Origin: Caldifarciminota bacterium
Lineage (GTDB): Bacteria; Hydrothermota; UBA3073; NMUJ01
DNA: 17,053 nucleotides
Assembly: GCA_021158725.1 (NCBI GenBank)
Contig: JAGGUB010000091.1
Location: 1 to 17,053 of the forward strand
Direction of reading: 5' to 3'
Translations under genes and position numbers: made by a program
The notes under the pieces: generated by a model
Databases searched by the model: none
The model's input: only the letters and a program-made list of their open reading frames with translations
What the model was told of the DNA's origin: nothing
In this document: one piece after another, positions 1-8,131 of the stretch
How the letters are laid out: each line of letters opens with the position of its first letter
How positions within the stretch are numbered: the stretch's first letter is position 1

Positions 1-1561
1 CGAACTGCTTCACAGCATGGCGAAGCTGTTCAACCTGTTGTTCAAGCTCCCCTATTTCCTCACGCATAGTGTCAGTAAGTTCGTGTGCTTTGAGTTCCAT
101 AATTTTTGTTGTAAGTTCGTCGATCATCGACTGTAGATCGGTACTTTCCATATTTAGCTGTTCGCTGTATCTTTCCATTTGGGTATAGAGCTCTTCAAGT
201 GTGGGAAAGTACACAAATAATTCTGGGCTATCCGCATATTTTGGCCCTTTATAAGTGTCGTTATCGTAAACTCGTAGCTTAAACCATACAGTATCGCCGG
301 GCATCAACCCATATGAGTTGAGATCCCATATGTAATCATAAATTGTATCCGTGACGTTGTGAAATGTAGCAAGTTCGATCGTATCACATGAACTGATAAG
401 CAACACCTTAGCTACCCCATAATCGTCACGTAACCTACCTATCACACGTACACGTGCGTCTTCGGGTATGGGTTGGCTATAGAGCGGATGTAACAGCGAT
501 ATCTCAGGCGGTTCGTCCGCATATACATAGATGAAGTAGAAGCAGGTATCACTCGATAACCCATTGATATCGTGAAGCACTACACCATAATTGAGTGAAC
601 TATCGACGATTAGGTCAAAATTGAAGCTATCACCATATACCTGTGCGGGGTGGGGTTCGTCACCCAGTATGAGATCCACCATAGCGAGTGATGTATTTGC
701 CACCCCCGATATCGATACATGTGTACCCACCAGCACCTGTAGATTGGGGTTATCCGATATAGTAGGTGGTAACCCTGTATATGTGGGGTACCTGCATTTG
801 ATAGACCATCGTTTAACCCATGGCGGTACAAGTAGGTCAACCTCATAAGTGGGGGTACTCACATCCGCAAGCTGTGCACGATAGGTGAACCCACGATGTG
901 GTATAAGTGAAAACGTGAACCCATCGTATGGCCTCAATACGTAGCGGGTGGAGTCCATCCACAAATAGATTTTGTGTGGTTTTACCCCTACAGGTGTAAC
1001 TTTGATGGTAAGTGAATCACCTATCACCAACTCTGTATCACCGGGTAACAGCTGTAAGCTGAAGTAGTTACGGTTAAATAGATGTGAAACATTATGACGT
1101 AATGGTGAGATCAAAGTTAAAGCTATCACCCCTATGCTTATATAGCCAACCTGTAATGGATACAACAGGTATCGACGCCAGAATTTTAAGAACGGCAAAA
1201 CCTTAAATCGATTCGCACGCTCCGATACGAGGTTGAGCAAATCCTTGGAATAGGGGAGACGTATCAGCTTCTTGCGTTCAACCAATGTGATAAGATGCCC
1301 TTTGAACCCCTCATCCTTATCAATCTGCCACGCTACCTCACGTAACGTAGGTAACTTACGTAATTGCAGATAGATAGAGATACCAAGTGTTATCAGGTAT
1401 AATGTGAACAAAACCATCCGTAACACAAAAGTCAACACAAACACGTAATCAACTGTAGCATAGATGGCCACAAAGCATGCAGTCGTAACAACCCATACCA
1501 TTAATAAAGCAGCAAATTTACCCCACCTATATTTTTGGGTTAATTTTTTATCAACCATCAT
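1..1561 (-). CDS. DUF4175-like membrane and coiled-coil protein, partial (C-terminus beyond left edge)
   Basis: About 520 codons are open to the left edge with no stop. The N-terminus has two close hydrophobic segments (about residues 16-37 and 39-65) and a third at about 132-153. A long beta-rich extracytoplasmic part with Ig-like character follows. The last 60 visible residues (from ELYTQMERYSEQL) are a charged heptad-like coiled coil. Three N-terminal helices, Ig-like region and long coiled coil match the DUF4175 family of Bacteroidota and relatives, which usually exceeds 1000 residues, so roughly half is missing. Function of that family is unknown. Two in-frame ATGs (1561 and 1558) compete. 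Neither has a Shine-Dalgarno site, and a promoter-like -10 lies only 6 bases upstream of 1558, so a leaderless start is possible. It follows the zinc peptidase gene after 78 bases. Family assignment is by architecture only. Confidence 0.7.
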   Translation of the reverse strand, partial: MMVDKKLTQKYRWGKFAALLMVWVVTTACFVAIYATVDYVFVLTFVLRMVLFTLYLITLGISIYLQLRKLPTLREVAWQIDKDEGFKGHLITLVERKKLIRLPYSKDLLNLVSERANRFKVLPFLKFWRRYLLYPLQVGYISIGVIALTLISPLRHNVSHLFNRNYFSLQLLPGDTELVIGDSLTIKVTPVGVKPHKIYLWMDSTRYVLRPYDGFTFSLIPHRGFTYRAQLADVSTPTYEVDLLVPPWVKRWSIKCRYPTYTGLPPTISDNPNLQVLVGTHVSISGVANTSLAMVDLILGDEPHPAQVYGDSFNFDLIVDSSLNYGVVLHDINGLSSDTCFYFIYVYADEPPEISLLHPLYSQPIPEDARVRVIGRLRDDYGVAKVLLISSCDTIELATFHNVTDTIYDYIWDLNSYGLMPGDTVWFKLRVYDNDTYKGPKYADSPELFVYFPTLEELYTQMERYSEQLNMESTDLQSMIDELTTKIMELKAHELTDTMREEIGELEQQVEQLRHAVKQF

Positions 1562-1564
1562 AGT

Positions 1565-1592
1565 AAGATAAGTGTGATATGATGTAGGTCAA
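1565..1592 (-). promoter_or_regulatory. Candidate promoter for the DUF4175-like gene
   Basis: On the minus strand TTGACC (1592-1587) is followed after 16 bases by TATCTT (1570-1565). The expected transcription start falls at or next to the ATG at 1558, which would give a leaderless message and fits the lack of a ribosome site. Confidence 0.35.
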
Positions 1593-1639
1593 TTAAAGCA
1601 TAATAACAGACGTCACTTAGGTTAAGCCGGGTGTGTTAC

Positions 1640-2332
1640 TTACTCTTCATGGCCACCGATAAGTCCCGCCCGTATAAGGAAATATAGTAGCTGTAGTATA
1701 GCTGCAGTAGCAGCTGCCACGTAGGTGAGTGCTGCCGCTGTCAACACCTCACGTGCACCCGGTAGCTCATGCTTGGTTAGTATATTGGTATCGTGTAGAA
1801 CTTTCAATGCACGACGGCTGGCATTGAACTCCACCGGCAAGGTGATAAGCTGGAACACCACCACCGCGGTGAAGAACAGTATCCCCACCTTTATGAGTGC
1901 AAGCCAATGAAATACGAAGCCCACAAATATAAGTGGCCATGCGAGGTTCGACCCCAACATTGTTACCGGTACGAGCGCATTACGTAACTGTAGTGGTGCA
2001 TATCCATGTGCATGTTGGATGGCATGTCCAGCTTCATGTGCAGCGATACCGACAGCCGCAATACTGTATCCATTATAGACGTGCGGTGATAGCCTCAACG
2101 TACGTGTACGTGGATCATAATGATCTGACAGCAAGCCAGAAGTTAACTCCACATTTATCTGAAGGCCCATCCTACGTGCTATGATTTGCGCTGCTTCTGC
2201 ACCTGTCACCCTGTTGCGATTGGGTATCCTCGAATATTTAGCATATGCACTTTTGACCCACATCTGTGCTATTATGGATATTATGAAAACCGGTATCATC
2301 ATAAAAATGTAGAGGGGGTCGAACCACCACAT
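1640..2332 (-). CDS. YugP-type neutral zinc metallopeptidase (membrane)
   Basis: This 230-residue protein has the zinc-binding HEAGH motif at residues 99-103, with a probable third ligand at Glu168 in the LPVEFNASRRA stretch. It also has the family's conserved LLSDHYDPR segment (67-75). Hydrophobic helices occur at about 6-24, 130-165 and 197-222, placing the active site at the inner membrane. Length and motifs fit the YugP/Zn_peptidase_2 family, whose substrates are poorly known; membrane protein quality control is often suggested. An AGGAGGG ribosome site precedes the ATG. The gene starts 8 bases after the threonine dehydrogenase stop, so the two are probably co-transcribed. Confidence 0.9.
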   Translation of the reverse strand: MWWFDPLYIFMMIPVFIISIIAQMWVKSAYAKYSRIPNRNRVTGAEAAQIIARRMGLQINVELTSGLLSDHYDPRTRTLRLSPHVYNGYSIAAVGIAAHEAGHAIQHAHGYAPLQLRNALVPVTMLGSNLAWPLIFVGFVFHWLALIKVGILFFTAVVVFQLITLPVEFNASRRALKVLHDTNILTKHELPGAREVLTAAALTYVAAATAAILQLLYFLIRAGLIGGHEE

Positions 2333-2340
2333 TTACCCTC

Positions 2341-3291
2341 CTACTTTGAGGGATGAAGTTTCTTCCTCAGTTTATCTATCATATCTTTTGTCATGGATTT
2401 GAGATCGTAATCGGGTTGCCATCCCCAATCCTCACGTGCTGCAGAATCATCTAACGACCTGGGCCACGCATCTGCTATCTTTTGACGATGATCGGGCTTA
2501 AACTCACACACGAAATCGGGTATAAACTCACGAATCGCATCCGCCAGCTCACCCGCAGAGAAGCTCATAGCGGTTACATTATAATTGCATCTATAGCGTA
2601 AGTTTGAACCATCAGCTTCCGCCAGCTGTATAAGCGCTTTTATGCAATCCGGCATATACATCATGGGTAACACGGTATCTGCACGTACGAAACATACATA
2701 AGGTTCACCCTTAACCGCAGCGTAGAACATTTCCACCGCATAATCGGTGGTACCACCACCCGGCAGTGTTTCACTACTTATAATACCTGGTAACCGTACA
2801 CCTCGTACGTCGAGCCCAAACCTATGGTAGTAATAATTGCCAAGCAATTCACCTGTTACCTTCGTAATACCATACATCGTGGTAGGCTGTAGTGCCACCT
2901 CAACCGGTGTGTTCTCCTTTGGAGCATCAGGGCCAAACACAGCTATTGAACTCGGCACTATTATGCGTTCAATTCGATGTTTGAGCCCCACCTCAAGCAC
3001 ATTGTACAATCCCAGTATGTTGGTTTCGAACGCAAGCTGTGGATTACTTTCACCCTTAGCTGATAGTATAGCTGCAAGATGGTAAATTGTGTCTATCTTA
3101 TATTTGGTAACAAGCCGGTCGAGTGCCTCCCTATCACGTACATCGGCTAATTCAAACAATCCAGCATAATCCTTGTCAGGTACCCTGTAGTCCACAGCGA
3201 GCACCGAATCGCTACCATATTTTTCACGTAGTTTAACGATAAGTTCCGACCCTATCTGACCCAACGCACCCGTCACCATGATGCGCTTCAT
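2341..3291 (-). CDS. tdh: L-threonine 3-dehydrogenase, SDR (epimerase-like) type
   Basis: This 316-residue protein has an extended-SDR fold. The NAD-binding motif GALGQIG is at 8-14, with an acidic Asp50 downstream. Active-site Ser114/Ser115 precede Tyr140-x3-Lys144. The stretches LPGGGTTDYAVEMF (176-189), LPMMYMPD (208-215) and SLDDSAAREDWGW (279-291) are hallmarks of the epimerase-like threonine dehydrogenases found in vertebrates and some bacteria, distinct from zinc-dependent Tdh. The enzyme oxidises L-threonine to 2-amino-3-oxobutyrate with NAD+. The usual partner Kbl (glycine C-acetyltransferase) is not in this window. The ATG has no clear ribosome site; a minus-strand TTGACG lies at 3334-3329 and a TAAGCT six bases before the ATG, but their spacing is too long for a good promoter. 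A generic nucleotide-sugar epimerase is unlikely given the specific motifs. Confidence 0.9.
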   Translation of the reverse strand: MKRIMVTGALGQIGSELIVKLREKYGSDSVLAVDYRVPDKDYAGLFELADVRDREALDRLVTKYKIDTIYHLAAILSAKGESNPQLAFETNILGLYNVLEVGLKHRIERIIVPSSIAVFGPDAPKENTPVEVALQPTTMYGITKVTGELLGNYYYHRFGLDVRGVRLPGIISSETLPGGGTTDYAVEMFYAAVKGEPYVCFVRADTVLPMMYMPDCIKALIQLAEADGSNLRYRCNYNVTAMSFSAGELADAIREFIPDFVCEFKPDHRQKIADAWPRSLDDSAAREDWGWQPDYDLKSMTKDMIDKLRKKLHPSK

Positions 3292-3354
3292 GTTGATAGC
3301 TTATTTAAAATTCTACCAAAAAGTGTAACGTCAACTCCTATCATGATGTCGCAG

Positions 3355-3381
3355 TTGCCACTTTTCCATTTGACATATTTT
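3355..3381 (+). promoter_or_regulatory. Candidate promoter for the KaiC-like gene
   Basis: TTGCCA (3355-3360) is followed after 15 bases by TATTTT (3376-3381), five bases before the ATG at 3387. No ribosome site precedes that ATG, so a leaderless message is plausible. A perfect TATAAT (3381-3386) directly abuts the ATG but has no suitably placed -35. Confidence 0.3.
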
Positions 3382-3386
3382 ATAAT

Positions 3387-4262
3387 ATGACACATAAGGA
3401 GTATGAGATTGTCGAACCCGCAGTAACGGAACTACGAGAAGCTACCAAGTCCGCCCCTGAAATACGTGGTATACCGACAGGTGTGGAAGGTTTGGATGAA
3501 CTGTTTTTCACAACAAAGGTAACAGAAGCTGGCCCCAAACGTGTACCACTGGGTGGGTTCCCCCAATACGCTGTGTTAAATCTCACTGGTATACCGGATA
3601 CCGGTAAGAGCCTTATGGTTGAACAATTTGCATTGAAACAAGCTTCAATAGGCCTACCGGTAGCGTTTGTAACAGTTGAAACACCGGCTGCATTCCTGGC
3701 ATCTGCATTGAAATCGCGTGCGATTGCAATGTCTTTGGATTACGAGGAGATCGAATCCAACCTCATCCTAATAGATGCTGCATCATATGCATCGTTACGT
3801 GAGGAGATACCCACGTTACTCAATACGCTCGCATATGCTATTAAAAAATACGACATAAAAATTACGGTGATAGATTCAATCACCGGGTTGTTTGAGGCAA
3901 GGGAGATGATGGCACGCTCAATAGTACGTCAACTGTATAACTTTATGAAACGCTGGTATCAGACTGCACTTTTTGTATCACAGAAACGGTCCGGCCATGA
4001 GGAACTTTCAGCTGAAGCAGCTGGTGGCTATGCAGTAGCCCATATATTAGATGGTACGATGGTGTTAACCAAAAAGATGATCAGCAGCACATACGACGAA
4101 CGTCTCTATAAACGGCCAGTCGGTGAACTCATACGGTTGTTTAGGATCGATGGTTGTCGTTTATGTGGCCACGACACTGATACACATGTTATGGAAATCA
4201 CAAAGACAGGCCTTGTCCGCATAGGGCCAAGCCTTACCACACTTATGCGTAAATCATCATAA
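3387..4262 (+). CDS. KaiC-like RecA-superfamily ATPase (resembles AF_0795 family)
   Basis: This 291-residue protein has a single KaiC/RecA domain. It opens with GIPTGVEGLDELFF (28-41), then Walker A GIPDTGKS (68-75), a catalytic-type Glu in VTVETP (95-100) and Walker B ITVIDSITGLFE (159-170). The C-terminal part carries C257-x2-C260-x-H262-x4-H267, a plausible zinc site. Such proteins are thought to act in signalling or regulation, not as clocks; no KaiA or KaiB is present. The next gene, 10 bases downstream, is the small partner usually found beside these ATPases. I recall the AF_0795-type family as spread across archaea and bacteria but confined to thermophiles. The start is the first ATG and has no ribosome site; about 27 residues precede the conserved core. 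Confidence 0.85.
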   Translation: MTHKEYEIVEPAVTELREATKSAPEIRGIPTGVEGLDELFFTTKVTEAGPKRVPLGGFPQYAVLNLTGIPDTGKSLMVEQFALKQASIGLPVAFVTVETPAAFLASALKSRAIAMSLDYEEIESNLILIDAASYASLREEIPTLLNTLAYAIKKYDIKITVIDSITGLFEAREMMARSIVRQLYNFMKRWYQTALFVSQKRSGHEELSAEAAGGYAVAHILDGTMVLTKKMISSTYDERLYKRPVGELIRLFRIDGCRLCGHDTDTHVMEITKTGLVRIGPSLTTLMRKSS

Positions 4263-4272
4263 GGGAGGTAAG

Positions 4273-4641
4273 ATGGCAATTTTGAAGCCCGATGAAATTC
4301 AGCGTCCCGATGTCGATAGCACCGCCATCCAGGTGTTTCTCAAAACCTTGGAGATTTTGGGCGGTCCAAAGAAGTTGATCACGTATCGTAACCTCACCTG
4401 GCTACCAAGCTTATTTGAAGCTGCTTATGTGGTGGTATTAGCTAATGACTATCAAAAGACGGAAGCCGAGATCGCCGAATACCTCGGTATAACACGTCAA
4501 ACCGTACGCAATATACTGCGTGCAGATACTGAGACTGTCATGAAACGGCTTGAAGGCGAGCTACAGGAGAAGACACTCAAGGCGCATATTGCGGGTGGGT
4601 TGGCGAAACTTGCCTACGAGAAGCTAAAGTCGTCGAGTTAA
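4273..4641 (+). CDS. KaiC-associated small helix-turn-helix protein
   Basis: The 122-residue product matches in size, context and sequence character the 'near-KaiC' regulatory domain described beside thermophile KaiC-like ATPases. A helix-turn-helix is visible at about 62-84 (TEAEIAEYLGITRQTVRNIL), with a helical remainder on both sides. It probably binds DNA or its ATPase partner; no target is visible. A GGGAGGTAAG ribosome site lies between the KaiC-like stop and this ATG, so the pair forms a two-gene operon. The last 18 bases overlap the 3' end of the convergent aldolase gene. Confidence 0.8.
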   Translation: MAILKPDEIQRPDVDSTAIQVFLKTLEILGGPKKLITYRNLTWLPSLFEAAYVVVLANDYQKTEAEIAEYLGITRQTVRNILRADTETVMKRLEGELQEKTLKAHIAGGLAKLAYEKLKSSS

Positions 4642-5190
4642 CGCATTTTGTAAATCCACAAAATACTTAACCTTACAGGCATGTTCGACACAGCATGTGT
4701 GGACGTAGGCTTCTTCTAAAATTTTACCTATGGCAATTGTACCATGCCCCTTGATTATCACAGCCTTGTGATCTTTGAGCGCATCTGCCGCATTATGTGC
4801 GAGCTCCGTTGACCCTACCTTACCGGTGATTATGGGGATCTCATGCAGAAAATATATGCTTTCGGAATCCATCGGTATGATCTCTTTCTCATCTATCAAC
4901 AACGACAGTATAATTGCGAACGGCGAATGTGCATGTATTATTGCCAACGCAGATGTATTTTTATAGATTTCACGATGCACGATAAGCTCAGAGGATGCAA
5001 TGATATCGAAGCTCGTCGGTTTATGGAGGTGTACCTCCACAACTTGGTTCTCATCCAACTCATCAAGCATACTACCACTACGGGTGATAAACATCTTATC
5101 ACCTACCCTTACGCTCATGTTACCGAAATGCGAATGCGTTAACCCATACTGTACCAACTTTTTGCCAAATTTGTTGAATTCACGCCACAT
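4624..5190 (-). CDS. Class II aldolase/adducin family protein (fuculose-phosphate aldolase-like)
   Basis: The 188-residue product has the class II aldolase layout: phosphate-site FGNMS (22-26), acidic Glu68 in the catalytic position, metal ligands His86 and His88 in IIHAHSP, and His149 in KGHG. Family members cleave or epimerise sugar phosphates such as L-fuculose 1-phosphate or ribulose phosphates using a divalent metal; the exact substrate cannot be read. I place the start at ATG 5190 because AGGTGAG lies 7 bases upstream. An in-frame GTG at 5202 would add four residues but would sit on the ribosome site. The start overlaps the end of the aldehyde oxidoreductase gene by 11 bases, so translation is probably coupled. 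A linked role in aldehyde metabolism is inference. Confidence 0.85.
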   Translation of the reverse strand: MWREFNKFGKKLVQYGLTHSHFGNMSVRVGDKMFITRSGSMLDELDENQVVEVHLHKPTSFDIIASSELIVHREIYKNTSALAIIHAHSPFAIILSLLIDEKEIIPMDSESIYFLHEIPIITGKVGSTELAHNAADALKDHKAVIIKGHGTIAIGKILEEAYVHTCCVEHACKVKYFVDLQNALTRRL

Positions 5191-6934
5191 GACTGTACTC
5201 ACCTGCTATTGAAAGCGCTTGTAGTTTATCGTGTGTGGGTATACCATCCTTAGTCCAATCCCTTGCACGATAATACTCCAATAATGCTGACATGAACTCA
5301 GCCTTGGATATCCTTCTTATATCTGTATCCTCCTGGAAGAAACGTTCCGGTAGCGTATCATCCAATTTAGTGAACCCCTCACGTAGGTTAAAGAGACGCT
5401 CGAGATTCCAGATACGTTCACCCACTTGGATAAAGTCCTCAGAGGTGAAATCAATCCCCGTAACAGCCGATAATGCATTGGCGATCTCCTCCTCACTTAC
5501 TGAAAATAATGCAAATTTACACATTACGGTTGAATCTACTGCCGCAAATATGTTCTGCAGTAGGGCCACGAGGTTGGGTTTACCAACCCACGATAGACGA
5601 TGTATGAGTTTGGGTTTACCAAAGATTTCCATCCCCACCATATATGCACGTGTGTGACAACCACCACGATTGGAGGTTGCATAACCGAGCGCCATACCCA
5701 GTACACCTCTTGGATCGTAGCCGGGAAGTTCAAGCCCCTTAACATCCATACTGAGTTCGGGATGTCCCATCTTATTAGCGTAACGGTGTGCACCCTCAGC
5801 GAGCTCATCCCCCACGTCCCTGCGTGTACCAATCTTATGTACGAGCGAAATGAGCGTCTTCGGGTCAAGCTGTAAGTTATTGAGTTCAGCATAACATGCT
5901 ATTGTAGCGCCACAAGATATGGTGTCCATACCATAGTCGTTACAGAGGTGGTTAACCTCTATTATAGCATTTAAGTTGGTAACTTCACAGCTGGTACCCA
6001 GCATTGCCAATGTTTCGTATTCGGGTACCTCCATACCGGAGGATCTGATCTCACGTTTACAAGCTATGGGGCATCCATAACATGGGGTAAGTCTGACCTC
6101 AAACCGCTCATGTATATGTTCACCGGATAACTCATACGCATGAGGGGAGGTTGACCTGCGAAAGTTGGCGGTCGGTAATACCTTCATGTAATTGATGAGA
6201 TTCATAAGTACTGGTGTACCGTACACACGTAGACCTTTGGAGGATACTGGGCTTGCAACAAGTAACCGCGTGATGTCAGCGTTACGATACCGCAGAAGAT
6301 TAGGCTCGTACACCCTGGGTCGGTTTGAACCATTGACCACGATAGCTTTTAGGTTTTTGCTACCCATTACTGCACCTAAGCCACCCCTACCCAACGCAGA
6401 CGTGTTATCATTCATTATGCTGGCAAACCTCACCAAACGTTCACCAGCAGTCCCTATACATAGAACGGAACCGTATCCCTTTAATGCAGCGGTAGTATCA
6501 CGTACGTTTTTACCCCATAACGAACGTGCATCCTCTATTGATATAACATTGTCTGCAATCCTTATGTAGACCGGGGTACGTGAGGCACCACGCACTATAA
6601 TGGCATCGTAGCCGGCAAATTTAAGGTAGGGGCCAAACCTACCACCACAGTTGGAATCCAGTATTGTACCGGTGAGAGGTGACTTCGATACACATGCAAA
6701 CCTTCCCGTAGTTGGTACCGGTGTACCAGTGAGTGGCCCTGTCGCAAATACCAACACGTTATCCGCAGATAGTGGATCGATTCCACTGGTAAGCTCATTA
6801 TACACCAAATACACACCCAACCCTCTACCACCAAGATATAACCTCATTATGTCTAATTCTAACGGTATCACCTGTATCTTTCTACGAGAGAGGTCAATAT
6901 CCACCAATTTACCGCACCACCCATACCAATCCAT
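5180..6934 (-). CDS. Tungsten-type aldehyde:ferredoxin oxidoreductase (AOR family)
   Basis: This 584-residue protein has the typical family length and start (WYGWCGKLVDIDLS). Conserved segments include GGRGLG (35-40), NCGGRFGPYLKFAGYDAIIVRG (from 95), GRGGLGAVMGSKNLKAI (182-198) and the [4Fe-4S] ligands C285-x2-C288-x3-C292 in CYGCPIAC with the distant C472 in DSTVMC. The family oxidises aldehydes to acids with ferredoxin as acceptor, using a bis-pterin tungsten (or molybdenum) centre in the cytoplasm of anaerobes. Substrate class (AOR, formaldehyde or glyceraldehyde-3-phosphate type) cannot be fixed from sequence alone. The downstream overlapping gene is a class II aldolase. The ATG has only a distant GAGGTT; a promoter-like TTGTTA/TAACTT pair ending 6 bases upstream suggests a leaderless message. 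Confidence 0.93.
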   Translation of the reverse strand: MDWYGWCGKLVDIDLSRRKIQVIPLELDIMRLYLGGRGLGVYLVYNELTSGIDPLSADNVLVFATGPLTGTPVPTTGRFACVSKSPLTGTILDSNCGGRFGPYLKFAGYDAIIVRGASRTPVYIRIADNVISIEDARSLWGKNVRDTTAALKGYGSVLCIGTAGERLVRFASIMNDNTSALGRGGLGAVMGSKNLKAIVVNGSNRPRVYEPNLLRYRNADITRLLVASPVSSKGLRVYGTPVLMNLINYMKVLPTANFRRSTSPHAYELSGEHIHERFEVRLTPCYGCPIACKREIRSSGMEVPEYETLAMLGTSCEVTNLNAIIEVNHLCNDYGMDTISCGATIACYAELNNLQLDPKTLISLVHKIGTRRDVGDELAEGAHRYANKMGHPELSMDVKGLELPGYDPRGVLGMALGYATSNRGGCHTRAYMVGMEIFGKPKLIHRLSWVGKPNLVALLQNIFAAVDSTVMCKFALFSVSEEEIANALSAVTGIDFTSEDFIQVGERIWNLERLFNLREGFTKLDDTLPERFFQEDTDIRRISKAEFMSALLEYYRARDWTKDGIPTHDKLQALSIAGEYSHVA

Positions 6935-6940
6935 TTTATA

Positions 6941-6967
6941 AAGTTAACCTCTATAATACCTTAACAA
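6941..6967 (-). promoter_or_regulatory. Candidate promoter for the AOR-aldolase operon
   Basis: On the minus strand TTGTTA (6967-6962), a 15-base spacer and TAACTT (6946-6941) end six bases before the AOR ATG, predicting a start of transcription at about the ATG. Confidence 0.3.
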
Positions 6968-6975
6968 GTCATGTA

Positions 6976-7002
6976 TTGACATATCGAACCGTAATGCAAA
7001 TT
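6976..7002 (+). promoter_or_regulatory. Candidate promoter for the lone Roadblock gene
   Basis: A consensus TTGACA (6976-6981) is followed after 15 bases by CAAATT (6997-7002), a weak -10. The predicted start near 7009 would leave a short leader holding the AAGGAGGTAAC ribosome site. Confidence 0.3.
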
Positions 7003-7020
7003 AGTTTAAAAGGAGGTAAC

Positions 7021-7404
7021 ATGGCGAAAACGATGAGCGAAAAGCTCGATAATTTACTTATGGAGTTGCGTCAATCCATGGACGGTGTAGAGGGTGCCGC
7101 CATTGTATCAACTGACGGGTTGCTTATAGCGGCTGATCTATCACCCGATATGAACGAAGATAATGTCACAGCAATGGCAGCCGTGATGCTTGCACTCTGT
7201 GAACGTGCCTCAAAGGAGCTTGACAGAGGTGAATTCCAACAGCTGCTTGCACGTACACCCAACGGCTATGTAGCGCTCTCTTATATAGGGAAAGATGCTG
7301 TACTTACATTAATTACAGATCAAAGTGTAAAATTAGGCCTCTTACTCATCAAATTGAGACAATACTCTAAGCAGTTAGAAGAACTACTTGTAGGAAGCGC
7401 TTAA
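7021..7404 (+). CDS. Roadblock/LC7 domain protein (single domain)
   Basis: The 127-residue product is one Roadblock/LC7 domain: an N-terminal helix (SEKLDNLLMELRQSM), the GVEGAAIVSTDGLLIA beta hairpin (about 22-37), a central helix (NVTAMAAVMLALCERAS) and C-terminal strands VALSYIGKDAVLTLITD followed by a helix. Bacterial members act as dimeric scaffolds or GTPase-activating partners of MglA-type small GTPases. The start is ATG 7021, directly behind AAGGAGGTAAC; a TTG at 6976 would lie inside the promoter region. The stop is 3 bases from that of the convergent DUF4388-Roadblock gene. It lies in the same neighbourhood as mglA but is transcribed separately. Confidence 0.88.
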   Translation: MAKTMSEKLDNLLMELRQSMDGVEGAAIVSTDGLLIAADLSPDMNEDNVTAMAAVMLALCERASKELDRGEFQQLLARTPNGYVALSYIGKDAVLTLITDQSVKLGLLLIKLRQYSKQLEELLVGSA

Positions 7405-7407
7405 CTA

Positions 7408-8112
7408 TCACGCTGATAATAGCTTATCGATTGCGTCTATCGTATATGTGATTGAAGCAGTGGGTTCGAGCAGTATTCCCAGATAATATTTTTTACAATT
7501 GACCGCCAGCAATTTCTTATCTTTTAATTCTACCGCCGCAGTACGGAAGTTACCAATCGCCAAACTGTCGCCTATCATCACACCTGCTGATGCCACAAAT
7601 GTTGTGATAGCACCCAAATCTTCAGGTGTATCAACTCCCTTATTGGCAAGTACGATACCATCTTCCGCCACTGCTAATACACCCTTAACCTTGTCTACCT
7701 GTGAGACGATTCTTTCAAGCAAATCATCCAACTTCTCATTTTTACTTCCTGGGGCAGCATTTTGCATCACTCCCTCCTCATCTGGTTTGTTTTCCTCATC
7801 TATCAATCTTATCGCATCAAGTAATGCATATTCTACCGGCATATTTATATTTGGCTCAACCTGACGTTTACCATTTTTTACTTCAAAAAAGTACTCATCG
7901 AGTTGCAGCATCTCCATTAATGCAGATTTACCCTTTTTATCACCGAATTCACAATACACAAGGTTACCCTTATCGATGTAGATATAACCTTTACCTTCGG
8001 TAGCTCTCACCTCTATTGTACAAGCCTTGTTTTCATAGGCATATAGCTGCAGAAGCGTATCCAAGCTCACATTACTTATGTTTCCAGATTTTTGTGGTTT
8101 ATTGGGTTGCAT
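7408..8112 (-). CDS. DUF4388-Roadblock/LC7 fusion protein
   Basis: The 234-residue product has an N-terminal DUF4388 (PATAN-like) region at about 11-103 (GNISNVSLDTLLQLY...GKGYIYIDKGNLVYCEFGDKKGKSAL), an acidic linker (104-125) and a C-terminal Roadblock domain (127-234, with VKGVLAVAEDGIVLA and AAVELKDKKLLAVNC). DUF4388 is recurrent in bacterial signalling proteins and is thought to mediate protein interactions. It has no catalytic motif. The gene is last in the minus-strand operon, 19 bases after the HAMP sensor gene, with GGTGAG before the ATG. Likely role, by context: cytoplasmic adaptor between the membrane sensor and the small GTPase. This link is inference. Confidence 0.85.
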   Translation of the reverse strand: MQPNKPQKSGNISNVSLDTLLQLYAYENKACTIEVRATEGKGYIYIDKGNLVYCEFGDKKGKSALMEMLQLDEYFFEVKNGKRQVEPNINMPVEYALLDAIRLIDEENKPDEEGVMQNAAPGSKNEKLDDLLERIVSQVDKVKGVLAVAEDGIVLANKGVDTPEDLGAITTFVASAGVMIGDSLAIGNFRTAAVELKDKKLLAVNCKKYYLGILLEPTASITYTIDAIDKLLSA

Positions 8113-8131
8113 ATCTCACCTATATTCAGCG

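Noticed and set aside
1..1561. Small plus- and minus-strand reading frames inside the DUF4175-like region (such as 591-848)
   Set aside because: They lie in other frames of a continuous minus-strand coding region with good membrane and coiled-coil structure and have no ribosome sites.
3370..3386. Perfect TTGACA and TATAAT just before the KaiC-like gene
   Set aside because: They are only five bases apart and TATAAT abuts the ATG, so they cannot act together as a -35/-10 pair.
6976..7404. Earlier TTG start for the lone Roadblock protein
   Set aside because: It would translate through the TTGACA box and the AAGGAGGTAAC ribosome site; ATG 7021 sits correctly behind that site.
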